Below are positions 12,001 to 22,788 of a DNA stretch of 64,000 nt, piece after piece. The position numbers and the translations under genes were made by a program. Where the stretch lies: positions 124,001-188,000 of the forward strand of contig CAJNDS010002213.1 in the NCBI GenBank assembly GCA_905221605.1, given 5' to 3'. The DNA is from Symbiodinium natans. Its lineage: Eukaryota > Sar > Dinophyceae > Suessiales > Symbiodiniaceae. The notes under the pieces are model-generated. The model saw only the letters and a list, made by a program, of their open reading frames with translations. It was not told the DNA's origin and searched no databases. How positions within the stretch are numbered: the first letter of the stretch is position 1; every line of letters starts with the position of its first letter.

Positions 12001-15000
12001 GAGGAGGAGGAGGAGGAGTGACAGGGAAGCTTTGCAAAGCGCTGATGAGGCTTGTTGTGGACTCAGAAATGCCAGAAACACCTTTGAACATTTACCCAAC
12101 GGCCCTAAACACTCTGCTGGAGATATCCCTAAACCTTCAACCCGATAACCCTAATAACCCCAAAACCCCCCAACACCCCAATAACTCCCAAAATCCCAAT
12201 AACGCCAAAAAACCCAACAAACCCCAAAAACCCAATAACCCCCAAAAACCCGAATAACCCCGACAACCCTGATAACCCCAAAAACCCTACAACCCCAAAA
12301 ACCCTGAATAACCCCCAAAAACCTAAAAATCCTAAAAAAACCCAAAAAGCCTAAAAACCCTGAATAAACCCAAAAACCCTACCCCAAAAACCCTAACAAT
12401 CCTGAATGGCCCCAAAATCCCCGAATAACCCCAAAAACCCACCCCAAAAACCCCCAAAACCCTCCAAAATCCTGACTAACCCCAAAAACCCTGAAAAACC
12501 CCAAGGCAGATATTGTCTGGCGACGGTCATCGCGGCGATCACTTCGGCGGTCGCGGCGGTCGCGGCTGTCGCGTCCACGGGATCTGCCGGGGCGTTGAGA
12601 TTTAAGGTTTAGGGTTTAGGGTCTAGGGTCTAGGGTTTAGGGTTCAATCTTCAAGCCCCAATAACCCGCAAAAGATTGGGAAAACCCCACAAATGAACCA
12701 AAGAACAACTTTGCCGAGACCTCCGGCTGCTGCAGGTGCCTTGGCAGCGTAAAGCATCTACACCACCTAGAAATCCACCTCCCCCAAAAATGCACCCCCT
12801 TTATTCGGTGGGTTTAGGGTTTAGGGTTTAGGGTTGAGGGTTTAGGGTTTGCCGTAGTAGGGCGTAGATGCTGTGAAGGTTAGGATGCAGCAGCGGCTCG
12901 AATGCCTTGTCAGGTGCGAAGAGCAGCTCTGGCCCGTTTGGCCATCTTTTCTCCCACCCCACACCGTCCGAACCAGCAAAACCACCCAAACTTATTCCTT
13001 TTAGGGTTTACTTTGGTAAGGGGACCAGTACTGGTCCTGGGAGAACCTGCTCCGGCGTAGGCCCTGATTTAGCAAGGTTTCCGAAAAATGGCTACCCCCC
13101 CCCTCCCCCGCCCCCTACCTCCCCCCCCCCATCCCCCCCCCCCCCCCCCCCCTCGCGGACAGCATTGGGCAGGCCCCGGCCGAGGCGGGCCACTACAGCG
13201 GAAAACATAATAAAACCCAACACCCGACACCCTAAACCCTGAAAAACTCCACCATACAAGCCCAAAGACTACAAAGACTAAAGAAGCTGTCACTCCATGC
13301 CTTCCACCATGCTTCCGGTCGCGGTCGTAGTCCCTGTTGTCAGAGTTTAGGGTGTAGGGTTTAGGGTTGCCAGAGCCTTGGGGGTTCGGGTATGTAGTTG
13401 GAGTTTAGGGGTGTAGGGGTTCAGGGTGATGTAATAGGATGCTTAGTGGGGTCTAGGGTTCATAAGGCCTAAGGTTTAGGGGCTCTAGGGTTTCTTTACC
13501 TACACCTTCTACTGCAGTTCATTGTTTGGGGCACCTAACTTCTTGGTTGCTTTCACAAAACGACCCTAGCTACGACCCTAGCTGTAGGTTTGCCCTTCAG
13601 AGCATGAAGCCCACAACAGGGCCCTCCACTGGTCTGGGAGGAACTAAAAAAAACCTCTAGGTTCATGTATATAGGGATTGCGGGCCCACCAAAACTCAAA
13701 AAAAAAGTTCAATTTAAGGCTAGAATGGTTTATAGGGTTAGGGCTTCGGGTCGAGGATTTAGGGTGTAGGGTCCAGGCCTCCGATCATCTCTTCCGCGGC
13801 CGCCGCGGTCTCCATCCCTGGCAGAGACTTTAAGGCTTAGGGTTTAGGGTTTGGGGTTTAGGGATGCCCCCTAAACCCCAAGCCCTGAACCCTAAACTCT
13901 ACACCCCAAACCGAGACCCCAGCAAAATACAAAGACACACATTGGTCTTGGCCGGAGAAAAGACTTAGTTGCTGAGTTCATAAGTCCCGAAAAGGTGTAT
14001 GCTTTCAGTTCAAAAGGGGTTGTACTATCACAAAGAGTGTAAAGTGTACTCATTCAGCTGCTAAGGACATGCCTGGTGGTAAGGGCCCCAGATTCCATCG
14101 ATCCCGAAACTTAAACTAGTGGGGGCCCCAGCAGATTTGGGTGCCTAGCAGTTGGCACTTGGGGGACGTGCTCGGTCGTCGCCCTGAACCTCAAACCCTG
14201 AACCATGTAACCATGAATCCTCACCCCAGGGCCTCCCAGTAATACTGCCTCTGAGAGGAACCATGAGATTTCGCGCCCAAAGACCGGTTCCTAAACCCTA
14301 CAAACCCTGAACAGTTCCTCCTTAACCCTAAACCCTAAACCCTAAACACCCTAAACAACCCATTCAGGGCTTGGCGTCGGGTCTAGGGTCTGAAAGCTTG
14401 TCGGTCCTGTCATAGCTTCGGTCCCGCTTCTCCTCAGCTCAAGAAGACATGCGGGGTTTAGGGTTTAGGGTTTAGGGCTTAGGGTTTAGGGTTCAGGGTT
14501 CAGGGGTTAGGGTCCATAGGTTGTTTTTTTTTCAGTAGGGGTTCTCTATTTTTGGGGGATTATGATCAGGATTCTAGCTCCCCTTTTGGGGGAAATACCC
14601 ATCTTCTCCCTATTTACTGTATCGTACAGTCTCTGCAGTTCACTGCACCAGTAAAGGTTGGGACAGACTGAAGCTGTAAACCTGGAATCCTCATCCAGCT
14701 ATCATACCTAGGGCGCACAAGGCCTCCTCAACCCTAAACTCTAAACCATAAACACTAAACCCTAAACCCTAAACCCATGCATCTTGCAGCGGCAGCTATC
14801 CATCTGCAGCCGGGCATCATAGTCTCGTCCCCTGCCTGCGCATTTGAACTCCAATCCTCTTGCTATCATGGGACCCTATAAAGCGAAAACAACCTCAACC
14901 CTTCTCCTTAAATCCTAATCTGCTAACCCTAAACATATAGTTTTGGCCAACAGCACTGGTTCACCCGCAGGAGTTTGTGTGGGTTGCGGCAGGAGGACGT

Positions 15001-16759
15001 AGGATGCTGGGACTGCTGAGATCTGCCCTGCACCCTAACTAGCGATCGCCTCCGAAACCTAGATCCCTGGGCCCTCTACCTACAAGCTGCACACACAACC
15101 ACACAAACAGAAGAGAGCATAAATCCGGAGCACGAAGCCCTAAACGCTAAGCTTGGGATACTCCCCCTTATACTAGCAGTCCTTGATAGGGATGATAGTA
15201 CCCCCTATTACAATCCCTATGCAGGACTGTTAGTAGAAGGGGAGAACAACCCTAAACCCTAAACCCTAAACCCTAGACCTGATTTCCTCAGGAAGAGCTC
15301 TGCGCCTCGGTCACGGCTGTCTTTCGGCGGGGGGCTTGCGCGGCGTGGGCTATGCCTGGCAGCCCTCAACCCATAGGCCACAGAAGCCTACTCCGATTTA
15401 GGGTTTAAGGCTTAGGGTTTAGGGTTCTTTGATGTGAATGAGGCAGCTTGGTACCTTGTATCTCTACATAGAAACACCCTTCAACGAATTATATCGGGCA
15501 CAACAAAGCCCTGTTTCCTATCAAGACGCAGTAAGTAAACCTCAAAGCCAACACCGTCGCACCCTACTGGGAGGGTTTGGATAGTGATAAGTGTGGTTCT
15601 ACGCTCCTAGAAAAACAAGGGTCTAACTATGGCGGTTCCCATACTTATGAACCTACTTATAACCCTTAACCGTCAACCCTAAACCCCTGAACCCTAGGGG
15701 AACTGCCGGAATAGGGTTTAGGGTTTAGGGTGAGAACCTTGTTGCCCGTACAAAAACAAGTGCACATGCTCACACGAGCAGTGGGTAACGGCAATGCAGC
15801 AACATATGGGGTGCCCGCCCTAAGCAATTGAAACACCGCACAAGCCTCCCTGACCTTAACCCTAAGCCCCCAAAACCCGAAACCCTAAACCCGAAGCCCC
15901 AACCACCGCAAACCCTCAGACTCTACGAAACCCTAAACCCCAAGCCCCAACCACCCTAAACCCTCGGACTCTAAGAAATCCCCGGGAGCCCAGGAAAGCC
16001 CTGCGAACCTCGGGGCTCGATCTCGGCTGTCACGCCGATCTCCTTAGAGGCTCCCGCCAAAATCTCCAGGGCTTGATTAGGCTAGGGTGTAGGGCTTTAG
16101 GTTAAGGTTTGGGGTTTAGGGTCTAGGGCTTAGCGTTTAGGGTTTAGGGTTTTGGGCTTGAGGTCTAGGGTTCAGGGTTTAGGGGTTTAGGGAGTTTAGG
16201 GAGTGTAGGGAGCTTAGGGTTTCAGGTTCAGGGTTTCGGGTCTGAGGGTTCAGAAGTAGACCTCAACATGCCTAGATGCTGAGCCGGAAAGCCACACGAA
16301 AACCTTAGCCGCACACCAACTAGACTCAGGAGGAACCTGGGAATAAAAAGGGTACCCTTTGTGGTCTTAAGGGGATTATATGGGAACCCCAACCTCAAAA
16401 AACTGGAAATAAGGGCCTACTCCGGGTCCTCGCCTCAGAAGGCAAGTGCTTTAGGGCTCCTCTGCAACTCGTTATAGGCAGTTTCAGAATTGTGGGCGGC
16501 TTCCCTGAAACCCTAAACCCTAAACCCCAAACCCTACACCCTAAACCCTAGAATGTTTGGGGAAGAGGCAGGGGAAGGAGGTTGAGGATTGAGGGCAGCG
16601 TCGTGAGCTGCCTGACAAGACCCCAGGATCGAAGGCACCAGGTAAAATTTAGAGGGATTGGGTTTAGGGTTTAGGGTTTGGGGTTTGGTTTAGGGTTTAG
16701 GGTTTAGGGTTTAGGGTTTAGGGTTTAGGGTTTAGGGTTTAGGGTTTAGGGTTTAGGGT

Positions 16760-16812
<53 letters not shown>

Positions 16813-17107
16813 GGTTGGGGGTTGGGGGTTGAGGGTTGAGGGTTGAGGGTTGAGGGGGCAACACCCTTACTTTCGGCCGTTGGGCCGCGCAACTGAACCG
16901 AAGCCTTACCAGCCTAACCTTCATCTGAAGCCGAAAGGGTTTCGGGTTTAGGGTCTAGGGTTTCGGGTTTTCCAACCCAACAATGCCAGGAAAGCTTGAA
17001 ATACTGGTTAAGGAACTCGCAACAGGACGGTGGTTCTTCAACCTGACCCTCTGATTCGTCCAGAGGAAAGTGGCCAGAATCGCCACGAGGCATTCCGCCG
17101 GTACTTC
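9098..17107 (-). CDS. RS/RD-rich protein with C-terminal RanBP2-type zinc finger, copy B (11 exons)
   Basis: Exons in transcript order: 17075-17107 (ATG at 17093), 16009-16039, 15306-15355, 14801-14835, 14407-14432, 13779-13817, 13301-13333, 12522-12583, 11443-11500, 9730-9746, 9098-9195. They total 468 coding bases, an intact 155-residue frame. It is a tandem paralogue of the gene at 1461-8111: same exon order, phases and C-terminal finger, here ending in DRKPS and stop. Replacements include RDYDARLQ for RDYDPWLQ and an extra RDRR unit in exon 8. Donors are mostly GC and GT; exons 4 and 5 appear to use GA (ATG|GATAGC, CAG|GACCGA), which is rare elsewhere but known in dinoflagellates. Introns are longer than in copy A because of repeat growth. 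The RNA-binding role is inferred from the family. Confidence 0.82.
9210..9518. repeat. 309-bp block identical between the last introns of the two RS genes (copy B side)
   Basis: This is the counterpart of 1580-1888 at an offset of 7630 bases, without a mismatch that I can see. It lies between exons 10 and 11 of copy B. Confidence 0.85.
9683..9757. repeat. 75-bp identical block around exon 10 (copy B side)
   Basis: This is the counterpart of 2080-2154, at offset 7603. The offset differs from that of the 309-bp block, so 27 bases of net indel lie between them. Confidence 0.75.
10794..10883. repeat. AT-rich tandem repeat, unit about TAATTATAG
   Basis: A nine-base unit with variants (TAACTATAG, CAATTACAA) is repeated about nine times in an intron of RS gene copy B. 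Because the period is a multiple of three, it gives an open Asn/Tyr/Ser-rich frame that is not a gene. Confidence 0.8.
10986..11090. repeat. Interstitial TTTAGGG array
   Basis: About fourteen near-perfect units are followed 80 bases later by CCCTAAA-orientation arrays at 11166-11260 and 11340-11430. Together they form a large potential hairpin within the intron between exons 8 and 9 of RS gene copy B. Confidence 0.9.
11787..12018. repeat. Purine-strand GGA/GCA trinucleotide tract
   Basis: About 230 bases of GGA with interspersed GCA units lie inside an intron of RS gene copy B. Glu/Gly and Leu/Pro homopolymer frames on both strands are by-products. Such polypurine tracts can form triplexes. 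Confidence 0.9.
12115..12500. repeat. Degenerate AACCCCAAAA / AATAACCCC tract
   Basis: This is a run of short A/C-rich units (AAAAACCC, AATAACCCC, AACCCCAAAA) derived from or resembling telomeric repeat but with drifting period. It ends just before exon 8 of RS gene copy B at 12522. Confidence 0.75.
15152..15250. mobile_element. Inverted-repeat element, CTTGGGATACTCCCC family
   Basis: The left end CTTGGGATACTCCCCCTTA, then CTAGCAGTCC, is inverted at the right as GGACTGTTAG and AGGGGAGAACAACCC. A second, better preserved copy lies at 61926-62038. The element is about 100 bp, noncoding, and intronic in RS gene copy B. Confidence 0.7.
16655..16856. repeat. TTTAGGG array passing abruptly into TTGAGGG array
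   Basis: About fourteen TTTAGGG units (16655-16759) are followed by about fourteen TTGAGGG/TTGGGGG units (16760-16856). The sharp change between two internally uniform blocks shows local amplification of a mutated unit. Confidence 0.9.
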
Positions 17108-17639
17108 CTGCGGGGCCAAGCAAAGGAAGTTTATTGGAGTTTCGGATTTCGGACAGGAACGGACAGCTCTCTAAGTTAGATTTCCCTTCTTGGGTCCTCT
17201 ATAATGTACGTCACACTTATAAGAAGGACCCAAGCAAGGCACCTAATTTAGAGAACTTCCCTTACAGGGCCCGAGGGAGTCAGATCCCCAATAGCAGTAC
17301 ATCTCGAGGCTCATGACCTGTGCCCTATGCACACTGACATGGACGAACTGTGCCGTTCTTGATCTTCTCTGCCACGGTCTGATCTGAAGAACTTCTCGCT
17401 AGTATCCCAAACAAAGACACCCAAGAGACACGCTCACAAATATGTTTGAGGATTCACACACACACACACACACACTCTCACCAATGACAGCACGAAAGCC
17501 CCTACCTCACATGTGCTGAGCAAGCGTAGGTATTCCCAAACATGCGGATGCCCCTAGCATACCCCCAGCCATACTCCTACCCAATCCCCTTTTTGGGAAA
17601 CCTCCTGATGTCCAACCCCAAACCCTAAACCCTAAACCT

Positions 17640-17716
17640 TGTGCCGCCAAGCGACTTGTCAAACCTCTGCCTCAAGGAGCAGGATGGTAAGGACAGCGCG
17701 CTGGGTAGCTTGCTGA
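17640..17716. other. Conserved segment upstream of RS gene copy B
   Basis: It aligns with 8524-8612 and is followed in the minus reading by CACAAG|GTTTAGGG, which resembles a splice donor. No reading frame is shared with the copy A segment, so a noncoding 5' exon is more likely than a coding one. Confidence 0.4.
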
Positions 17717-17829
17717 ACAGCTGCAGCGGGTGGAATGGGGTTTAGGTTTAGGGTTTAGGGTTTAGAGTTTAGGGTTTAGGGTTTAGGGTTTAGGGGTATT
17801 CTCCTCCATCGCAAGCCGACAAGATGGAT

Positions 17830-18170
17830 TCGGGACTTGGGGTAGCTACTTCTGGTGCTGATGGATTTGGCTGCCTCACTCCGCGTCTGCGTTTCCAATG
17901 CTTGATTTGGAGTCGCTCGCCGAAGTAGCGTCCTTGCAGAGCGTGGCGTCAAATGTGCTGCTCCGCTCTGCGGCAGAAAAATGGCCCTTGGGCGAAAATG
18001 GTCTGCACATGCATGCTGAACAGAAGTTGCCGTGCAAACGCAGCGGGTTAATTAAAACTTGTTTCAAGTCTCTGTCGATGTGAGCCGAACTCAACCCAGG
18101 CATAAACCCCGCATGTGTCCACTTCTTCGGCACGCTACAAGACTCTATAAATGCATTCAACCGTATAAAC
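17830..18170. other. Unique non-repeat segment 5' of RS gene copy B
   Basis: This is 340 bases without heptamer repeats, with open frames of 61 codons (plus) and 94 codons (minus) that have no clear splice context and no family resemblance. It may contain the promoter of copy B or an exon of another gene. Confidence 0.3.
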
Positions 18171-19286
18171 CCTGTCAGTCCTCGGGTAGATCCTACTAAA
18201 CCCTAGCAAACCTTAAACCAACCCTAAACCCTGAACCCTGAACCCTAAACCCTAAACCCTAAACCCTAAATCCTTAGAACTGTTTGAGCCCTGAGCTTCA
18301 AACCACGAGACAGAGACTCAGGGAGTGGTGGCTGGCGCCAGCTTGAATTCAACACTGGGGGAGAACTTCTCTTTGCGTCAACATAGAAATTACATGTTTT
18401 CATCCTCCCCCGTTTTTTGTTTTAGGGTTTAGGGTTTAGGGTTTGGGGTTTAGGGCTTAGGGTTTAGGGTTTAATTCGTGTTTAGGGCAAATGGAACATT
18501 CTTACTTTTCGAGGGCACTAAAGACACGAGGTCGAGGTGCTGGAGAGTTTGGCTTCGGGCTTAGGTGAGCCCATTGAGGCCATGCAAGAAGCAACCCCGC
18601 TTACAACCTAAACCCTAAACCCCAAACCCCAAACCCCAAACCCTAAACCCTAAACCCTAAATCCTGTCATGTTCTGGACACCTCACCGTAGATCAGCCAC
18701 CTGGGAGCAGACGCTACTAGGCTGGGACCGAGGATTATGCCTCCAAAACTCACCTAGACATAACCTTCTCCAGAACAACCCCGGTTTAGGGCTTATAAGG
18801 TTCTTGGTTGTGGGTTCAGAGGGTATCGGGCTTAGGGTTTAAGCATATTAAGGGACCACATAGCCTTAAACCCTAAACCCTAAACCCTAAACCCTAAACC
18901 CTCACACCGTTGGACCTCAAGCTTCCCTGAGCATCCCGAAGCCCGACATGGGAGCTTACCGAAAATAAGGGACCCCTTACATGCTCAAAAAGACCCCAAC
19001 CTAGTTCATATAGGGTTCAGGGTTTAGGGTTCAGGGCGCCCCAAAATAGTAGGTTCCCTTGTAAGAAGGGACCCAAAATGGCACCCCCTACTTTCGGAGA
19101 AACCCCCCAAATCACGAGACACATTTTTAGGGTTTAGGGTTTGGGGTTGCGTCAGCGTCTGGCCTAGGGTGGTTTGTTACGCTTTTTGGGGTTGATTACA
19201 AAAGAGGAGTTTGGCTTCAGGGTGGTAGTTTCAATCCGGTTTCAGGGCTTAGGGCTTAGAGAACCTTGGTGGCCGAGTAACCATAC

Positions 19287-19466
19287 AAAACCTAAACCCT
19301 AAACCCTAAACCCTCAACCCTAAACCCTGAAACCTAAACACTAAACCCTAAACCCTAAATCCTGAAACCTAAACCCTAAACCCTAAACCCTAAACCCTAA
19401 ACCCTAAACCCTAAACCCTAAACCCTAAACCCTAAACCCTAAACCCTAAACCCTAAACCCTAAACC
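19287..19466. repeat. Interstitial CCCTAAA array
   Basis: About 25 units run in CCCTAAA orientation, with a few CCCTGAA and CACTAAA variants in the first third and a uniform second half. Confidence 0.9.
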
Positions 19467-19628
19467 ATGCCTGGCGGCGGTATCCTGTATAAGGGAACCC
19501 CAGTTCCAATAAGGGCAAACGGGCCCCCAAAAGGCCCCCCCCCAGACAAAGAGACGGCAGCCTTCGTACTCAAGCCATGCTGAGCCCGTCCGTGAAGGAT
19601 CAGTTTGTCCTCTTGTCTTCCAAGCCCT

Positions 19629-19757
19629 TGCACCCTAAAACCCCAAACCCCAAACCCCAAACCCCAAACCCTACACCCCAAACCCCAAACCCTAAACCCC
19701 AAACCCTAAACCCCAAACCCCAAACCCTAAACCCCAAACCCCAAACCCTAAACCCCA
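19629..19757. repeat. Mixed CCCCAAA / CCCTAAA array
   Basis: CCCCAAA and CCCTAAA units alternate in a quasi-regular higher-order pattern of about 21 bases. Open NPKPQT-type frames on both strands result from it. Confidence 0.85.
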
Positions 19758-19817
19758 CTACTGGCCTTTGTAGGCTTCCTGCAGCAGCCGCGTCGCGGAG
19801 TCGTCCTCCTCTTCCTC
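19758..19817 (-). CDS. Candidate last exon, acidic C-terminus
   Basis: On the minus strand an acceptor (GTGACAG|G) at 19818 opens a 19-codon frame, EEEEDDSATRLLQEAYKGQ, with a TAG stop at 19758-19760. The stop abuts the repeat array. Possible upstream exons of the same gene are at 20419-20478 and 20846-20900. I do not recognise the family. Confidence 0.5.
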   Translation of the reverse strand, partial: EEEEDDSATRLLQEAYKGQ

Positions 19818-20418
19818 CTGTCACGTGGGGGCTGAGGGCGAGAGCGCATGGGACTTAGCAGGGTCTAGGTACTTTTAGGGATTCAGGGTTTAGGGGGTTC
19901 AGGGTTTAGGGGTTAAGGTTTAGGGTTTGGGGTGTAAGGGTTGTGGGCTCAGGATTCGGAGCTTAGAGATGAGAGGGTTAGCCGTCTGCAGCCTTTGTTT
20001 TTCCTCGATACCTTTTCCACCTCTGTTTTGTTTTACTTTTCTCGATGTTCCGTCCCATTTGTTAGCTCTAATGTACAGGCAGAAGGCAGTCGCTAGTTGA
20101 GAAGTGCTTTACATTCTTTGGGAGCCCTAGCCGTCTTGGGCCCTTCAGCGTCCTGTGGTCCTTGCAATCACGAAACCCCAAAAGCGATGCTCAAACCTCG
20201 AAAGCCTGCAGAACCACTCTGCCTTTCAAGAAACGAAGAAAGCTTCCATTTTTCTGCCTTCCCTGTTACATATCTTGTTCTTTGCTGGCAGACCTAAACC
20301 CTAAACCCTAAACCCTAAACCCTAAACCCTAAGCCCTAAGCCTTAAACCCTAAACCCTAAACCCTAAACCCTAAACCCTAAGTTTTCCGCCAAACCCCAC
20401 ACCGCAAAGCCTAGCCCC

Positions 20419-20478
20419 TGCAGCCCTCGCTTCGTGGCAGCCTTGGGCTTCGCTGCTCCCGAGAAGCTGGGCGTCGTG
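20419..20478 (-). CDS. Candidate internal exon, Lys/Ala-rich
   Basis: The minus frame TPSFSGAAKPKAATKRGLQ is open with G/C-ending codons between two repeat arrays. Exact ends are uncertain because several GC and GT dinucleotides would serve as donor. It may precede the exon at 19758-19817. Confidence 0.35.
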
Positions 20479-20845
20479 ACCTCCGTTTGGAGGGGTTTAG
20501 GGTTTAGGGTTTAGGGTTTAGGGTTTCAGGCAATTCCAGCAACGCAGTTTTGGGGGGAGTGTCAAAGACACATGCCTATTGTCGCAAGTGCTAGCACAAG
20601 CAGGAAACAACTAATCCCTAAAACCCAAGCCCTAAACATCTTCATCCTAAAGGCCTAATTCGTAAGCCTAAGCCCAAAACCACGTAAGAGCGTGAAGCCC
20701 TTAAGAAAACCCTAAATAAACCCTTAACCGTAAACCCTAAACCCTAAATCCAAAACCCTCAATCCTAAACCTTATAAACCCTAAATCCCAACCCCTAAAT
20801 CCTAAACCCTAAATCCTAAACCCTCTTTCAAAGCCTGGGCTGCCC

Positions 20846-20900
20846 GGTTCTTCCATAGGCCGCCATAGCGGTAGTGAGGGTGCCTGGGCTGGGCTTTGGG
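20846..20900 (-). CDS. Candidate internal exon
   Basis: A minus-strand island between heptamer arrays has acceptor CAG|GCACCC and GC-type donor CCCAG|GCTTT. Two frames are open (HPHYRYGGLWKNRAAQ or TLTTAMAAYGRTGQP), so the phase is unresolved. Confidence 0.3.
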
Positions 20901-20919
20901 AGCTCAAGGGCTCAGGGGT

Positions 20920-21025
20920 GTTTAGGGTTTAGGGTTTAGGGTTTAGGGTTTAGGGTTTAGGGTTTAGGGTTTAGGGTTTAGGGTTTAGGGTTTAGGGTTT
21001 AGGGTTTAGGGTTTAGGGTTTAGGG
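20920..21025. repeat. Interstitial TTTAGGG array
   Basis: About fifteen near-perfect TTTAGGG units. CCCTAAA units in the opposite orientation lie at 21170-21213, immediately before the exon at 21221. Confidence 0.9.
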
Positions 21026-21220
21026 AGGTTTGAGAGGTTTGGGAGGGTTTGGGAGGTTTAGGAGCTATCTAGGACGTTTGGGAGGCTGGGCCCAAAAGAT
21101 GCGCTGCAACTTTGCTCTAAACTTGGGGTTGAGGATTTAAAGTGTAGGCTCTATTGCAGCTGCAGGGCTACCCTAAACCCTAAACCCTAAACCCTAAACC
21201 CTAAACCCTAAAACCCTCAG

Positions 21221-21318
21221 ATGCAATTTTGCAATGCCCTCTTGGACAGCGGCTCCGCGTCACCATCTGGAACTCCCCCAGACGCCAACTTCCAGCAGCG
21301 CCCACAGAGCCTTGGCAG
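21221..21318 (+). CDS. Candidate plus-strand exon bounded by telomeric repeat
   Basis: The exon starts after CCCTCAG and ends at GGCAG|GTTTAGGG, so the repeat itself supplies the donor. It reads MQFCNALLDSGSASPSGT...DANFQQRPQSLG with no stop in 32 codons, ending at phase 2. The exon at 22131-22217 may be its terminal partner, but an intermediate exon would be needed for phase. Confidence 0.5.
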
Positions 21319-21983
21319 GTTTAGGGTTTAGGGTTTAGGGTTCAGGGTTGCATCGCTACATTAGTTAGATTAGTTCAGGGTTTAGGGTTTAGGGTTTTTG
21401 GTTTAGGGTTTAGGGGGTTAAGGGTTGAGGCTTGTTGTACCTGCAGCGGACTCGGGTTTAGGGCTCCACCCTAGACCCTAGACCCTGAACCTTAAACCCT
21501 AAACCCTCAACCCCAAACCCCAAACGCCAAACCCTAAGTGGGAGGTCTCGGGGTCGGGTCGGGTGGGTTAGGGGATGCTTGAGCGTTGATGGGCTTGGCA
21601 AGCTGGTAGGTTCTTCGGGTGCTCGGGTTCCTTCAGACGTTCATAAGCTTCGGGTTTAGGGCTTAGGGCTTAGGGTTTAGGGTTTAGGGCAGGCGACATT
21701 TCTTTCAGAAGGCGTGCGGGGAGAGGCATGAGTGAAGAAGATGAAGCCCTAGGAAACCCTCAAACCCTGCAACTCTCTGTGGACCCTAAAGCCCAAGAAC
21801 CTGAAACCCCTGATTCCCTCAAACCCTTAACCAAACCCGAGACACTAAACCGTAAACCAGAAACCCCGAGACCCTAAGCCCTATAAGCCCCAAGCCCTAA
21901 ACCCTGCGAACACCAGCGTCCCCCTTAAGCCCCTCGACCCTAAACTCACTGGAGGGACTCCGTATGCCTTAGATCGCTTGGAA

Positions 21984-22126
21984 CCCTAAACCCTAAACCC
22001 TAAACCCTAAACCCTAAACCCTAAACCCTAAACCCTAAACCCTAGACCCTAGACCCTAGACCCTAAACCCTAAACCCTAAACCCTAGACCCTAAACCCTA
22101 AACCCTAAACCCTAAACCCTAAACCC
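21984..22126. repeat. Interstitial CCCTAAA/CCCTAGA array
   Basis: About twenty units include a block of CCCTAGA variants. It ends immediately before the exon at 22131. Confidence 0.9.
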
Positions 22127-22130
22127 CAAG

Positions 22131-22217
22131 CATCTGGGCGCCGGGCATGTGCCACTTCTGGGAGACGTCAATGCGGCAGCGGACGAGCCTCGACGCATGG
22201 AGCCCGGGCCGCTTTAG
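22131..22217 (+). CDS. Candidate terminal plus-strand exon
   Basis: After CCCCAAG the plus frame reads HLGAGHVPLLGDVNAAADEP...MEPGPL and stops at TAG 22215-22217, inside the start of the next TTTAGGG array. The repeat may thus provide the stop codon. Family unknown. Confidence 0.45.
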   Translation, partial: HLGAGHVPLLGDVNAAADEPRRMEPGPL

Positions 22218-22222
22218 GGGGC

Positions 22223-22330
22223 TAGGGTTTAGGGTTTAGGGTTTAGGGTTTAGGGTTTAGGGTTTAGGGTTTAGGTTTTAGGTTTTAGGGGGGCTTAGGG
22301 GCGTTTAGGGGGGGGTTTAGGCGGGGTGTA
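22223..22330. repeat. TTTAGGG array degenerating to G-rich units
   Basis: About seven perfect units are followed by TTTTAGG and GGGGTTTAGGCGGGG variants. Confidence 0.85.
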
Positions 22331-22788
22331 GGGGGGTTAGGGTTGTTGTCTGATTGTATTCGGCTACCGTTTACAACATGTCATCAGGTGCAAGAAGAAG
22401 GAACTACACTTCCTGGTCTCGGTCAACCAAACCCCAAACCCCAAACCCCAAACTCTAAAGCGTAGGGCTGAAATCCTCTGTACCCCAAAGCAGTCCGGTA
22501 ACTCGTCTGACAAGCTGATGGACGAATTCTGAACCCGCGAAGCTCAAACCGAGCAAGCCGCATGCTTGCGAAACGTCGCAAGCCCACAAGCCCAAACCCT
22601 CAACCCAAAAGAACCCTACCCTAAAGCCGAAACCAAAAGCCTGAACACTGAATCCCAAACGCTAAACCCTAACTTAGCCCTATCCTAAACCTCAAAGTTC
22701 AACTGAACCCTGAAACCAAAAACATGCTGAAGGTGTGTGGGTTCTTGAGCCCTGACCCTGAACCCTAAATTACTATTTGCTTAAGAAC

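Noticed and set aside
11734-12257. Poly-Glu/Gly, poly-Leu and poly-Pro frames
   Set aside because: All six frames of a GGA/GCA trinucleotide tract are open; none has non-repeat coding sequence of any length.
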